NCBI GenBank assembly: GCA_013399875.1
Contig: VXAZ01018984.1
Coordinates: 7,050,264-7,114,263 of the forward strand
DNA length: 64,000 nt
Source of the DNA: Gymnorhina tibicen
Lineage: Eukaryota; Chordata; Aves; Passeriformes; Artamidae
Reading direction: 5' to 3'
A program made the translations under genes and the position numbers. The notes beneath the pieces are model-generated. The model saw only the letters and a program-made list of their open reading frames with translations, was not told where the DNA came from and searched no databases. Positions 52,100 through 64,000 of this stretch are shown in pieces (the stretch's first letter is position 1; every line of letters starts with the position of its first letter).

Positions 52100-52345
52100 G
52101 TCTTGGGAGTACTGGTGGATGGGAGGCTGGGCATGACCCAGCCATGTGCACTCACAGCCCAGAGAGCCAAACATGTCCTGGGCTGCATCCAAAGCAGTGT
52201 GGCCAGCAGGGCAAGGGAGGGCATTCTGCCCCTCTGCTCTGCTCTGGTGAGACCCCACCTGCAGTGCTGCATCAGCTCTGGGGTCCCAGCACAGGAAGAT
52301 GTTGATTTACACTGGTGAGAAGAGCAGTAAGGATTAAACTAGAAA
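52100..52345 (+). mobile_element. CR1 LINE internal fragment (ORF2 C-terminal block)
   Basis: The + frame at 52103-52318 encodes a peptide with LGVLVD-like, CALTAQRAKHVLGCI, SSVASRAREGILPL and CSALVRPHLQCCI motifs, characteristic of the C-terminal part of CR1 ORF2 after the reverse transcriptase. Stops and substitutions break the rest. The fragment has neither the CR1 3' tail nor more upstream ORF2. It corresponds closely to the block missing from the minus-strand copy at 48706-49292. Confidence 0.85.
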
Positions 52346-52659
52346 AGGAAGGTAAAACAAGTAGAGCTGGAAGGACTGTGGAGAGCTTACTGCAGTTGGG
52401 GTAGTTTCTATTGAGCCCTCTGACAGGGTGGGAGTTGAAGTTCCTGTTGTGCCTTATCCTTAATCCTTCCCTTAAGAATGAAAGCTGATGTGTGAAGGTA
52501 AAAATTCAGCATACCATGTATTTACAAAATCAAGGAATTTTTGTTCTGCCTTGACCGACCCTATTGTGGAATCTTCTTAAACTAAAAAGTGGGCTTAGCA
52601 TTCTATAAACTGTCTGTGGTAATCAGAATTTCTACATTTCAGAAGATGAAATATTGTCT

Positions 52660-52676
52660 TATATATATATATATAT
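52660..52676. repeat. (TA)n dinucleotide repeat
   Basis: A pure alternating TA run of 17 bases lies between TTGTCT and GCCACATAG. Confidence 0.85.
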
Positions 52677-55600
52677 GCCACATAGATTCAACTTTCAAAA
52701 GTCATTAAAAAACATTACTATTGAAAACACTGTAAAGCAAATAACATAACAAAACTTACTTACTAATTTTTTAGCTTTTACTTCTATCAGCATTATACAG
52801 AAGTGCTGCAGCCAGGAAAAATGTATTTCAAATTGTAAAATGTCACATTTTCTTTTCTTGTAGTGTGAAAAAAACACCCAGCCTGTCTTCCTTGATTTAG
52901 TAGCAGATACATACAGATGTTTAAAATGTTTCCTTTAAGCTGTTATTGGGTAATTCAAGTCAGTTTTGAGAATGAAGCCAGTGCATCTAAATAAGTTAAA
53001 ATACCCTGTCAGGAGTGGTTCCATATTGAAATTGTAAAAACCCTTCTGAGAACTGATGAAGAAGTGAGAATAATTGCAATCACAACATTTAGGAAGTGCA
53101 AAATAGCTTGTTAAAACCTCAGTGAAATGCATAGCAGTTGAAGGCATCTGAATCTTTTTTTGGGAATCACAGAAAAAAAAAAATATAGCCTCAGATTAAA
53201 ACACTGTTGTGAAACTCTGGCAAAGTTGTCCATGGTGCTTACAAAGTAAAATAAACTTAGGAAACAACTGGACAATTTAGCAGCAAGTTATTAATAAAAG
53301 TCAGGTTGGCTTCATCATGTTCAGATTTAAAAAATAAGTTTTGTCAATATTATGAAACATTGTCCTCATTTAGATGAAAGCACTGCAAGTCAGGGAAACT
53401 GTGGTCAGTTAGCTGACCACAATATTGGAGGAGATAGCACCTATATCCCTAGTACTTATGGGCAAAGGGATACTGAACAGTAAAACATTTGCAGTTTTTG
53501 GATATGAGTTTAGTGTATGTTAAAATGTGTACCTTAAAGAAAGATGTTAATTAATAACAAGTACAAATAGATTTTTATCTTGAAGGAATCATATTTTTTG
53601 TAGGCTAAAAAAAGACATTACACTGGCTGTAAGGAGATCACGAACATCTTTCAGAGCTTCGTGGAGAACAGTGAATTGTGAGCATAGGAACTGGTGTGCT
53701 GAAACTGGCACCTAAATCCATGTCTGGCTTCAGTGGTGGCCGTCTGTGGACACTTCAGAGGAGCTTAGAGAACAACCTGGTTTGGGGAGCATTTTTTTTC
53801 CCTAACCCATCAAGGTAGTTGCTTCCCCATATCCAGCAGCAAATAAATGCATATTCTGTATATATTTTTGTCCTCTCTAATGAATTTGTAGGTGCATTTA
53901 TTGTTTGTATTTGTATCTGATCCTTTTATATTTCACCTTGTGTCTTGGTCACAGTATGTTATGCTATGTAATGATGCATAACATGCATGTATGTGTAAGG
54001 GAGGGAGAGCAGTCAATTCTGTTATCTAATTTGACCCTTCTCAGTTTGATTAATTGCTTAGTTCTGTTCCAGGTGTTTTATTTGGAGGTGCAGAAAAACT
54101 ATGGATGTCTGTGCAGGGAAGATGTAGAAGTTTGAGAGACCCCAGAGGTTCTCTGCTGATCGACTGTTCTTTGAGTGGATGCAGACATTTTCTTCTAGGT
54201 TCAGATTATGACTGTGCTGTGGAGTATCAGGTAGTTACTGTGAGTGCTGTGATGCAGGCTTTGGAGAAAGAAAGTGTCTTTGTGACTAGAGTTAAAAAAA
54301 CCACCAAACCTACTGTGCGAGACAACCGTCACACTTGCTACAAAGCTGAAAGCAGTTTGAGGAAAAAAAAGTGTACGTTTGAACCTGAAAGATCTCCTGC
54401 AAGGAAAGAAAAGCAATTGAAATAGGCAGCCTGCAGATTAAAATCCCAGGAGAGCACTTGGTTTTCTCAATTGCCTGCTGGAAGAGCAGAAAAAGCTGAT
54501 TTTGTATGATATTATTAGGGAGGCATATACAATAACAAAATGTCAAGGCTGGATAGTATAGTCAATGAAGTATGAAAGAAACAGTAGAAACTGAAGAGGG
54601 AGTAGAGTTTTGCTCAAGGAAATCAGTTCTCCACTGTGTTGTCAATAAAGCATTTGCATCTGTGAAAGCAACCCCCTGGTTTTCATTAGGATAAAAATAT
54701 GACTGGAGTTGCATTTAATATGATGTGTCGTGGTATAGTCCCAACTGAGAGAGTGACAGTCATTGATGATCCCGCGGGTCTCCTCTCAAAGAGATGTTAA
54801 CCCCAAAGTCATTGTCCAAATTAGTTTTGAAATTAGATTCTGCTCGCAGTAGAAGTGAGGGGGATTTTTAGAGATTAACTTGAGGTGAATTTGCTGTTGG
54901 GAAGGCAAAAATGGTTTTCTCCTACATATTAATGGACCCTTCATCTAACCTCTCTGTGGCAGGAAGTTGTCTGACAAGGAAACTTGTGTCGTTGTTTATT
55001 ATGAGTTTTGTGGAGGAAAGCAGGGGAGAAAAGACAGACTGGGAGGATGAGCAAGATAAAATCCAGGTGCAAATAAAGAGCAGAAAGGAAGATCTATTTG
55101 CTGGAAAATAAATGTATTAGTTATGTAATGATATATAAGTCATTATCTATTAAAAGAAATGTGATATTTCTATGCTTATAAAAACAGACTCTTTTTTTCC
55201 CCTCTATATGTGCTCAGTTGTAAGCCAGCAACCTCCAGTTCTCAGCAGTTCAGCTTTCTACTTTGTTTACAAATGTCTAATTGTTTATTAAGGTGTTGTC
55301 CTTGTCCTAGCTAACAAATTATTTTTATGGTAAGGAATTTCATATTGCCATTTTAGAAACTGAAAAACAGATAATAATTTGTGCCTTGTGCTTTGGTGTT
55401 CTTACACTTTTGCATTTACTATACAGAGAGGAGAGATAGCTAACTTGAAACATTAAAATATTTGAGTAAATTAAGTTTATATTAAATATAAAACAGCATG
55501 AAAATATAGTCTGAGTATAGTCCACACAAACCGTGGAGTGGCTGTGTACATTTTATTTCACTTGCTGGTTATGGGCTTTATAATTGTTTTAGCCTAATTA

Positions 55601-58383
55601 GAAGGTTAAAAGGGCATCTTTCCAGCTATTTTTCCAAGTGGAAACAACAGTTGACAAAATTATCGTCATACTAACCCCCCCTTGGTGGAAAAAAATATTG
55701 TGCGAAGTATTAGATTTAAGACACTTCCTGAAAACTAAGAGTCTTCTAAAACAATACTTGGACATACAAATGCTGCTAAGTGACAGATCAGTAGCTTACC
55801 TTTTATGAGGTGAAATTCCCCACTGGCATTTCCCAGCTTCCTTGGGTGATTAGCTTTGCTTAGATTGGTAAGAGGCATCAGGACTAATCTGTGTGCCTGT
55901 GTACTAATGACTGATTGAGAATCGGTGGGTAGTTGAACCACTGAAAACTTACTCGGCTTTCTGTACCTCATGTAGGTTGAAAAGAGGTTGCAAGACACAG
56001 TCGCAGCTGTAATTTATGCTTCACCCCTGTGATGGGAGCTACAATAACTCAGGTCAGACGCAAGACCCATGCAGCCTTCTGCCCTATAGGAGCAGCAAGC
56101 TCCAGGCAAATGCTGGAAAATAATACTTAAATGTCTCAGCTGTTAATTGCATGCATTAGTAATTAGTAAGAATATTTAACTGTATCTCCTAAGGAAGGAG
56201 ACATGACACGGATTTATAAATAACCATCTGAATTGTATTCATAAATATTAGAAAACACATTTTAAGGATGTGCTCACTCCATTCTTAGTGAGAGAGATTG
56301 GAGATGTTGGGGAAAGTTACTCAAACATGATACAGGGTGGGAGGTGAAAGCTTGTATTGTGTGTCTACTATTTTTTTATCTAAACTAATTTTCATTTCTC
56401 TGGCCTCAACAGCTTATAGAAAATTTCTTTACAGGAAGTATATGTGTGAGCAAAACCTCTTTATGAGATTAAATAATACAGAAATTAGAGAAATCGGAGC
56501 ACTCAAAGTGTGTAGGAGAGCACTGTACACCCTGGATGAATAACTGGGTTTCTGATTCTGGTATTCTTTGTTTTTAAAAGCTCCCTTCATAGCTTTGAGA
56601 AAATCACTTTCTGTTCTTTTTCACTTCCATGGATAAAATGGGATAATGATATTTAAGTACAATATTTCATAAAGGTGCTGTGCAGACCCATTAATAAATC
56701 CATTTGCAGGTCTTTTGATACACCCTCAGTATATCAAAATGTCACTACTGAGCTTGCTGTCTGCCTTATTTAATTTCCTAGTTCTACTCAACTTCTAGAT
56801 TATAAAATGATATTTTCTGACATAACTTATGATACAACTAAAACTATCACTCTGAAAGTCAGTTCAGCACTCATCCACTACCCCTTAGAAAAAGCTATAA
56901 AATACACAGTTTGTCTTTTCTTCGGTTATTATAAAGATTTATTGGGTCTCTAGCTCTAACATCCACTGAAGGTTTTCTCTGTCAGTATTAACTTCTTAGA
57001 TCAATAAATTGCAACACTGATCTCCTGAGAAGTCAGTGTCTGCCAGCTACCATTGCAGTGTTTACCCCTGTTGAAAAGCAGTTGTAGCAAATTAAATTGG
57101 CTTCTGTCAATGAATGGTCCTTATTTTATGGCACAATTAACAAAGGTTGATAGATAGGCCACTTCCTAAAGAACATAAGATTAAAGGCAAGAGTTTGTAG
57201 CAAGAAAAATCTGAATTTATGAGGTGAATCTGCTTTCATTTAAAGAGCAGTTGCTGAAGACTGGAAGATGACTCTTCAAAAGGAGCAGTCCTTTTCAAAG
57301 GAGCGTGTTTTTAACAGTGTGCACATACCTGATCTTCTGCATTGCTGGAGAACCACTGACTGCGTTCTTTAATCTGCTGATAGACAATTTACGTTGTTAT
57401 GTAGGTTTGGGAAAAATTCTGCTTTGAGGAAGGTAGAGACAAGTGGAATAAAACAAAACCAAGCCTGTAACTACTTTAAAACAGCTCCAGAAACAGATGC
57501 TTTCACTTTCATCTAGCTCAGATGATGGGAATTTTTCCTCAAACAGGATCCTGCCCTTGGATCTCCAAAATAGATGTAGAAATGGGAAAAGTTTTTTCTC
57601 TTAGACTTATTTTCTTCCTTTGCCTCATTATCACGAAACTTCCTGATCACAGTTTTAACATTGGTCTCCATGGATAAATGGTGAACATGGCCTAGCAGTG
57701 ACTCCAAGGTACCTGTTCAGTTGCACAGTAAGGATGATGTCTATTTAGAGTGATTCTAGAAATCAGAATAAAAGTTGAGCATTGATCTTCGTAGTCATGG
57801 AAGAATTATTGATAAAATCCTAATAATGTCTGTTTTCTGGAAATTAGCAGCCTGTTCCAAACTCAAAAATGGCCTAAAAGCGCTGAGAGGAATGCTCACA
57901 GGGGTTTGTTTGGCATGGGCAAGATGGTATTTTTCTAAACTGTTGTTCTGAGAAATACTTGAATTGCTTGGTATTCAGGTATTTTGAAAATGTAGTTTAG
58001 GTGATTAAAGCTGTGCAAATTTTTTGCCCTCTGGTAAACTCAGAGGTTTCCAGTGACACATAGAAAAGGCTCAGTCAACAAAACCCAGCTGTGCATTTTG
58101 TGCATTAAAAATACATATTTAAATGATAGTTGCACAGCACAGTACTGCAAAATTAGATGTCCACACTTTGCCTAATATTTAGGATTAAGATACAAATTAT
58201 GTTTATTTAGCATTTGTGATGACTTACAAGATATAATTATAGCCTAATGGTATAGCATCTTCTGGTTAATTTATAACTAAAACCTGTCAATGCTGGTCTT
58301 AAAGTGAGTGGCTGCTTTTATGAGAACACAATTGGTTTAGACAACATCAAATAAGTCTCTGTTGAGTAAATTCCTCACAGTGA

Positions 58384-58401
58384 TTTTTTTTTTTTTTTTT
58401 T
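58384..58401. repeat. Poly-T tract (18 T)
   Basis: Eighteen consecutive T, followed by AATATG. No adjacent retroposon body is recognised on the - strand. Confidence 0.85.
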
Positions 58402-59189
58402 AATATGTATGGGTAGCTTTAGACTGCAAAGTGTGATTATGATAAACACACCACGGAGAGTAAATTTAAGTGGGGAATGTGGTGTTGTTTGAAATTTTCA
58501 GTATATTGCTTCAGGAGGGCAAGCTATCAACATCTTTCATAGCAGTGATTAGTTTGTAAGGGTTTGGGTTTTTTAATAGCTCAAGAAACAACCCTTTTGG
58601 TACTGTCTCGCTCAGTTCTCCATTACACTAAACTGTGTTAGTGCCACTGGGTTTAATTAATTTACACAGGCAGAGATACTGCTCTGCTTTCCTTAGAGAG
58701 GAAAATTACTGGAGGTGTTGGAGGGGCCACTGAGAGTATGTGTATGTGGGCAGCTCTAGGCAGACATAGGCTCTTCTGCCAGTGCTCCTGTCTGGCCAGA
58801 CTCAAACTATTTTCAGTCCGGAAGGCATGTAGCCGTGGTGCCCCTCCTAACACACCCCCTTCCCCACAGCCTCTTTTTGTTCAGGTGTGGTGCCACATCC
58901 GTGGGACATCAGACCTGGGCTGGCTCCTGTCCGGCCATCATGGAAGAGCAGATGTTTTTTCTGAGGCCATCTTGTGGATGTGCCCTGAGACCTTTTGTGA
59001 CAGCAACAGCGTCATCCTCAGGGCTGTTAAAGCTTCCTTAGATTCCAGCTATCCCTGAAAAGCTTGCAGCTCCTGCTTTGCAGATTTTCGTAGTGATGCT
59101 GTTTCAGTGCTTGAAGATGGGACTGCCCTCCTGCACACTTCTAATTGCAAATTAGGGCATTTGATTTGGTTTGGAAAGCAGCTGCTTGA

Positions 59190-59233
59190 TTTTTTTTTTT
59201 CCCCTCTTAGTTTTTTTTTTTTTTTTTTTTTTT
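59190..59233. repeat. Poly-T tracts (11 T and 23 T)
   Basis: Two T-runs are separated by CCCCTCTTAG. The CTTAG between them mimics a splice acceptor, but what follows is only more T and no exon. Confidence 0.85.
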
Positions 59234-60851
59234 ATGTATATTAAAAGGCAAATTTTCTTCAGCTGAGCTGCTGGCATTTGAGGCAAAACATTCTCACAGA
59301 AGTGTCCAGTTTTGTCTGCACTCCATTTTTAATACAGAACAGCTAAGTTCACTTCATTTTGTAAATATTATCGGCCAGTTTTCTTGATGATCAGGTGCAG
59401 GAACCGAAGTTAAAATTCGTAATGTTTCTGAATATGATGGATTCTCTAAAGATCCTGGCTTTCTGACATGCTGTAATCTCGCTTTTTTCCTCAATATCAT
59501 GCCTATGTTCCATGGATATAAATTACCAGTCTTTCTCTTAGGATATAATTACCATGGCCGCTTTCTTTCTCATTTACTTGCATCCCTTTTATTTAGCAAC
59601 TAACTGTTGTCTTTTCTTTCAGCTATGGTGTAACTGATACGTATCTAATTAAACTCAAATTTTCTCAGTAGGTGTTAACTTTGAAGTCTCTGTGCCCTGT
59701 TTTAACACAGGGATTTCATGCCCAAAATTCTGTGTTTTTTCATCCCCTACCACTTGGCTGAGTAAAATGCAGTGTCTCTCCATGAACGTTTTCTGATTAT
59801 TGAACTGTTAGAACTTACTGGGTGGAGTGGTGTGCTTCACTTGCAGAATTTGGGTTTATCAAAGGACTTAGAGTAGATTCATAGTGATGCAAAACCAGGT
59901 ATCAGATTAGTCAAGTGCACGAGTTGAATTTATTAAATCATTCTTCATTGCAGTGCTTTGTTGTGAAAAGGAATGCACTACTAGGGCATGCAAACTTGTT
60001 GATTTTTTTTATATTCTTCATTTCTGTTTTATTGGTGGTCATGGTGGGTTTTTTTCATTTTAGCATGTAGGGATTTTTTTTTCTCAAGAAGTATCATTAT
60101 TCTAGTTTTCTCCAGAACAATTCTGATATTGTTTTATATATGTTTTTAAACTCCTGGTTTTGTTCTTCTATTATTATTACCATTCTATATTGTTAAGAGT
60201 CACACGCTTGTTTTAATATCTGTCACATCTGTAAAAATAATGTCCATGCTAACCAATAGATTAATGAAATATTATCTGAAGAGGGTGGGGTTCTACGTCA
60301 GTCTTTCAATCATTTTGACTTGACAGGTCCATTGAAGTATACTGAATTATTTTCATTAATAACTTTGGTCTTCACTGTTTCTTTTCATGTATTAGTGCTT
60401 ATTTGTAAGGCCTATTGACTCATGTGGATGTGATATTTTTTTAAGCTTTGAACCAAATACTTTCCTGCAATGTATTGCTTTCCTGTTAAGTTTTTCCTTC
60501 TATTGCTACTGGGCCATCCTAAAAATAATTAAAAATTTTATGTCATAGTTTTTTTCGAGATGAATAAATTTTTCAGTATGAACAAATATGAACAGAATGT
60601 TTGTGTACTTGTGCATGTGTTTCAGTCTTTGAATGGGGAGTTCATTCAAAATAAAATGCAGAGTACTTACCCATGAGTGAAATACTTGAACTAATTAGAA
60701 GCAAATAAAAGTACAGGTTGCAGTTGTCACTCTAATTCTGTTGGATTTTCAGTGTTGTTTTCAAGCTCTTTCTTCCCCCCACCCCCAACCTGTAAAAAGT
60801 TGTCCATAGAACTTGATTGGAAATGCAAACCCCTGTGTGCTTTTCTTTCAG

Positions 60852-60929
60852 AGTACGGACATGAGTCCAGCTAGTAGCACAACCTCCCTCCCTGTTAGCC
60901 CCCTTCCTGAGGAGCCATTATTTTTCAAG
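60852..60929 (+). CDS. CCSER1: CCSER1 internal coding exon (Ser/Pro-rich linker)
   Basis: This is the next coding exon of CCSER1. The acceptor is a strong pyrimidine tract ending TTTCTTTCAG (AG at 60850-60851) and the donor is TTCAAG|GTACAG (GT at 60930-60931). The exon is exactly 78 bp, 26 codons, in phase 0 at both ends, so it joins in frame to the exon ending at 10098. The peptide begins STDMSPASSTTSLPVSPL and ends EEPLFFK. The human protein, as I recall it, has a closely similar Ser/Thr/Pro-rich stretch directly after KRVLQE, which supports direct splicing between these two exons. An exon of 3n length with phase 0 on both sides could be skipped without a frameshift, but nothing in the sequence shows that it is. 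The following human segment, starting DIMKDE and carrying the long coiled coil, was not found before the window ends. Confidence 0.93.
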
Positions 60930-63900
60930 GTACAGTTAATTAATTTAATCATAAATATGGTCTGTAAATCTTGGCTTATCATGTTATCTGGTGTACTGTG
61001 CTGTTATTGCTTCTTCCTTTTCTTCAAATTACTGTGATTTCAGCAGATGTTCTGTGTATATACCATGCAATTTTCAAGCAATACCTCAAATACAATGTTG
61101 TTGGTTTTGAGAGGAGTATTTTTCCAGCAGACTACAGCTGTAAACTGTTATTTTTAAGACTGTGTTTTTATCCATCATCCCATTTGGATATGTGCATTCT
61201 CATATAAGCGTGTATCATCAACAGATATCTCTTTATTTTGTATTTCAAGTATATCTTTTAATGAAACAATGATTATTTTCTCCAAGGATACAGGAGACAT
61301 TAAAGGTCTGTCAAAGAACAGTTTTGGCATAAGTACAGTGTAAGTCACGGACCTGGCATTTTAGTTAATAATAAATGTCGGGACAATGTCCACAACTTCA
61401 TGAGGTTTAAGCTGTGAGGAGTGAGTTGCCGTATGTCACTTTTTTGGCTGACTCCATGGTATCCATCCCTGGGACACAGAATAGCCTTAGCCAGAGCCTA
61501 ACTCTTGGAAGAGGTCTCCGGAGGCCACCCAGGTACTCAGAGGAGTGCTGCATCATCTAGCAAAGAAGTCACCTTGGCAGTTGTTTGCTTAGATAAGGAA
61601 GAGGGAACTTGGGTTTTCAGCACCATTGACTCAACTGTGTGTCATAATATGGACTAAGTTTCACGCACAGGAATATCCCTTTTCAAATTTTCCCTCTTCC
61701 AAGTAAGTTTCCACCTTCTTTGTGCATACAGTCAGTTGACTGGGTTGTGTTTTAGTCACTTTGCGATGATGCTAAATTAAAGCTGAGTAACTGGTATTAG
61801 TGAAGTTTGGTTATGTAAAGTTCGTGTCTCTCCTGAACGTTCTTGTAGGACAGAAAATAACAGTGTCCTTCAGACCTGGCCAAGCCCAGAAAGAAACTCC
61901 TTCCCTCCCCCCGCCCCCCCAGTGTTTTCTGTGTCTGTGCAGCAGTTGTACAACCAGCCAGATGATTCCTGCTATTAGAAGGGTTGAGGATTGTGCTTGC
62001 TCAGTTGTTTCATCAGTGGAGATACAGATGGGATATCAGTGGTCAGCTATTCACTGATTCTCATTCTTCTTTAGGGATTTAACGCTTTTGAGACCCATCT
62101 CTTTAGTCAGATTTGGCTGAAATTGAGCACTGTTGTGCCAAGATACCAGGGTACACGTCTTTATTTCCTTGGAACAACACTTTAAGTGCACATTGAAGTC
62201 TGCTCAACATTGTAAGTCAGATTCAGTAGTTAACTCTCCCCGTGCCTGGAAAACCGCTAAGATATGACATACAAAGAAATGGGCTGCTCAGCTCAGATAA
62301 AGGTTTAAGAGGTAAGAAAATCTTAATTTAAAGTAGTATGATAAATTCTCTGGCTGAGGGAATCAAACATTGCTACGTTTGCATCGGGGCACTGACAAGT
62401 ACACTGTAGTGCCCTTATTTTTGAAGGAAATGGTGTTCGTATAACCCAAAATGGGTTTTAAATTACTTATTTGAAGTGGAACAGTTGCTCTAATAAAACA
62501 ATAAAGATGTTTTTAATATTAAAAGTCTAGTTGAAAATGGTAAAAGAAACTGAAATATAGGGCAGAGAGCATTACTTAATCTTTCATTTTCAGTCAATTT
62601 TCAAACCAGGAAACATTTTCCTTTGCAGTTCAAGTAAAATGGAGGTCAGGCCAGAAAAAAGTTAAGTGCATTTCACAGCATTTAGTAGAAATAAAAATAT
62701 AATATAAAATGTAACAGTTTCTGTTATTTCTCCTTGACTCGCTCCAAGAGAGAGCACTATTGTTCCAGTTGTAATGTGAATGACTGGTTTTAAAAGCCAT
62801 AACCCTCTCTGAATACTGTCAGTCAATAATATTGGCTTTTGATGATGGGATGGTGCATTTCCCTTAGCAACATGATAATAACCTTTCCCACATCCTTGCT
62901 GTAGAGATGGAGATGGAAAAAGAAATTCCATTCTGTGGTTCTGAAAACACAGGTGTAACGAAGCAGGGCCCTATAAACTGCCTCTCTTTGGGACAGCTGA
63001 AGATCTCTGAGCTAATGAGCTTTTATATTAGACTGTGAAATGAAACCAAGCCTGTGTTCTCAATCACACCTGGTTTTATACCAAGAAAGAGAACTGTCCT
63101 TCCTTGGATTTTAACAATTTGCCTTCAAAAGGAAGTCTGCATTTCTGCATCAAGAAAGAATGCAAATCTGTCGTCATACTCTTCTTGCACATCCAACTTC
63201 ACCAAAGCAGATGCCTGACATTTTTAGTCCCACAGGATATGTGCTGTATAAATATGCAGAACCTAAGCTTGTTCAAAACCATTTTAGGATTTTGAATTTA
63301 ATATAATGAAAATTAGAAATCTGATTTCCCTGAAAGTGCTTGCAAGTTGCATCTCAGCTCTGCTAACACCAACCTCAGCTACCATTCCCCCCCATATATT
63401 GCACATGCTGTGACTTGCAGCAGACGGATCCAAATCATATAAGACCCTGCTCAGGAGTGTTTGGAGGAAAATATTTTCCAGTGCAGCAAGAGATACTCCA
63501 TCTGAGTCTATCGTATACTATTACTTTAATAGAGTCATTGTGCTTTACTTATGTTAAGACAGGACCTTTAAAAGGGTGTCACTGGTGTCACTGATACCCA
63601 GCAAAAGGAGTAGAAGACAATTGGGTAAGAAATAAAAGTAGCCAACTCCAGAGCTATTGAATCCTAAAGCACCCATGAGAAAATGAAAAGATAAACGTAT
63701 CGTTAATGCCATTCAGCAACCTTTGCTCCATAAGTGTTGTAAATAATAGATTTGGTTTTGTTTGAGGAAGGAGCAACTTTCCACAGCAGCCAGTACAGCC
63801 AATCTTTTGTGTGGCTTTGGCTTCCTTCTCTTCTCCCTGCGGAGTTCGCAACACACAGATGTTCAGAGAAGTCTTCCCTAGGAGTGCTCTTCAAAATCTT

Positions 63901-64000
63901 GGAAAAACATCCAGTTCAGCCATGTACACAGACACTTCTGCAAAACTTCTCTAAAACCCTTTTTGATAAAGCAGTCATAGGCATTTCTGTTTAGTGAGTG
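60930..64000 (+). other. CCSER1: CCSER1 intron, 5' part (runs off the window)
   Basis: This is intron sequence after the donor at 60930. No exon resembling the next CCSER1 segment and no recognisable interspersed repeat is seen. The only notable composition is a C-rich run at 61904-61920, which is G-rich on the - strand. The open frames at 61800-62057 and 62662-62931 show no family resemblance. Confidence 0.82.

Larger units (their letters stand above)
10099..60851 (+). other. CCSER1: Complete 50.75-kb CCSER1 intron
   Basis: The intron is bounded by the donor at 10099 and the acceptor at 60850-60851, and separates two exons that are adjacent in the human protein. It contains all the CR1 and LTR copies listed separately. 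Long stretches in which I see nothing recognisable, beyond short low-complexity tracts and motifs noted elsewhere, are about 11.2-15.5, 16.3-18.1, 18.3-23.4, 23.8-28.2, 28.5-38.3, 39.4-48.7, 49.3-52.1 and 52.4-60.8 kb. No frame in these stretches has a recognisable protein domain. The longest open frames (120-136 codons) are of the size expected by chance in this much AT-rich DNA. Confidence 0.88.

Noticed and set aside
52103..52318. Protein-coding gene with a recognisable frame
   Set aside because: The peptide is a decayed piece of CR1 ORF2, so it was annotated as a mobile element fragment.
54054..54425. 123-codon open frame on +, rich in Lys/Arg at the end
   Set aside because: No family resemblance and not in the phase needed from CCSER1. 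The neighbouring frame gives the only splice-compatible option, which is listed as a weak hypothesis.
58738..59058. 106-codon frame on + in a locally GC-richer patch
   Set aside because: No domain, and no good acceptor in phase with CCSER1. The human exons on either side are adjacent, so no coding exon is expected here.

Overview
This window looks like vertebrate, almost certainly avian, nuclear DNA. It is AT-rich and CpG-poor, has few repeats, and contains several eroded CR1 LINE fragments plus one LTR of a type I associate with bird endogenous retroviruses. There are no bacterial-style operons, rRNA or tRNA genes, and no CRISPR array. The species cannot be fixed from the sequence.

The only gene I can support is CCSER1 (coiled-coil serine-rich protein 1, also called FAM190A), read on the + strand. 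Two internal coding exons are present. The first is at 9888-10098 (70 codons plus one base) and the second at 60852-60929 (26 codons). Both have canonical AG/GT splice sites. The phases agree: the first exon ends on a codon boundary and the second starts on one. The spliced peptide matches the C-terminal third of CCSER1 as I remember the human protein. The rest of the window is intron: about 9.9 kb of the upstream intron, a complete intron of 50,753 bp (10099-60851), and about 3 kb of the downstream intron. Neither the preceding nor the following coding exon is inside the window.

Repeats by position: a degraded CR1 3' end on the - strand (about 10866-11125); an internal CR1 ORF2 piece on the - strand (about 15515-16300); a decayed CR1 3' tail on + (about 18141-18216); CR1 3' ends on + at 23398-23778 and about 28262-28470; an LTR on - (about 38386-39373) holding a strong G-quadruplex motif; a CR1 on - with an internal deletion (about 48706-49292); and a CR1 internal piece on + (about 52100-52345) that corresponds to the part missing from the previous element. 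Simple-sequence tracts are scattered through the introns. A CCTT/TCCC microsatellite holds a 54-base run of N (36624-36677).

I found no clear new biological system. The points most worth a second look are the two complementary CR1 pieces at 48.7 and 52.1 kb, an exact 28-bp direct repeat about 0.8 kb apart (20541 and 21337), the G-quadruplex in the LTR, a perfect 13-bp-arm hairpin at 13656-13688, and an unexplained CpG-retaining open segment at 29051-29214.
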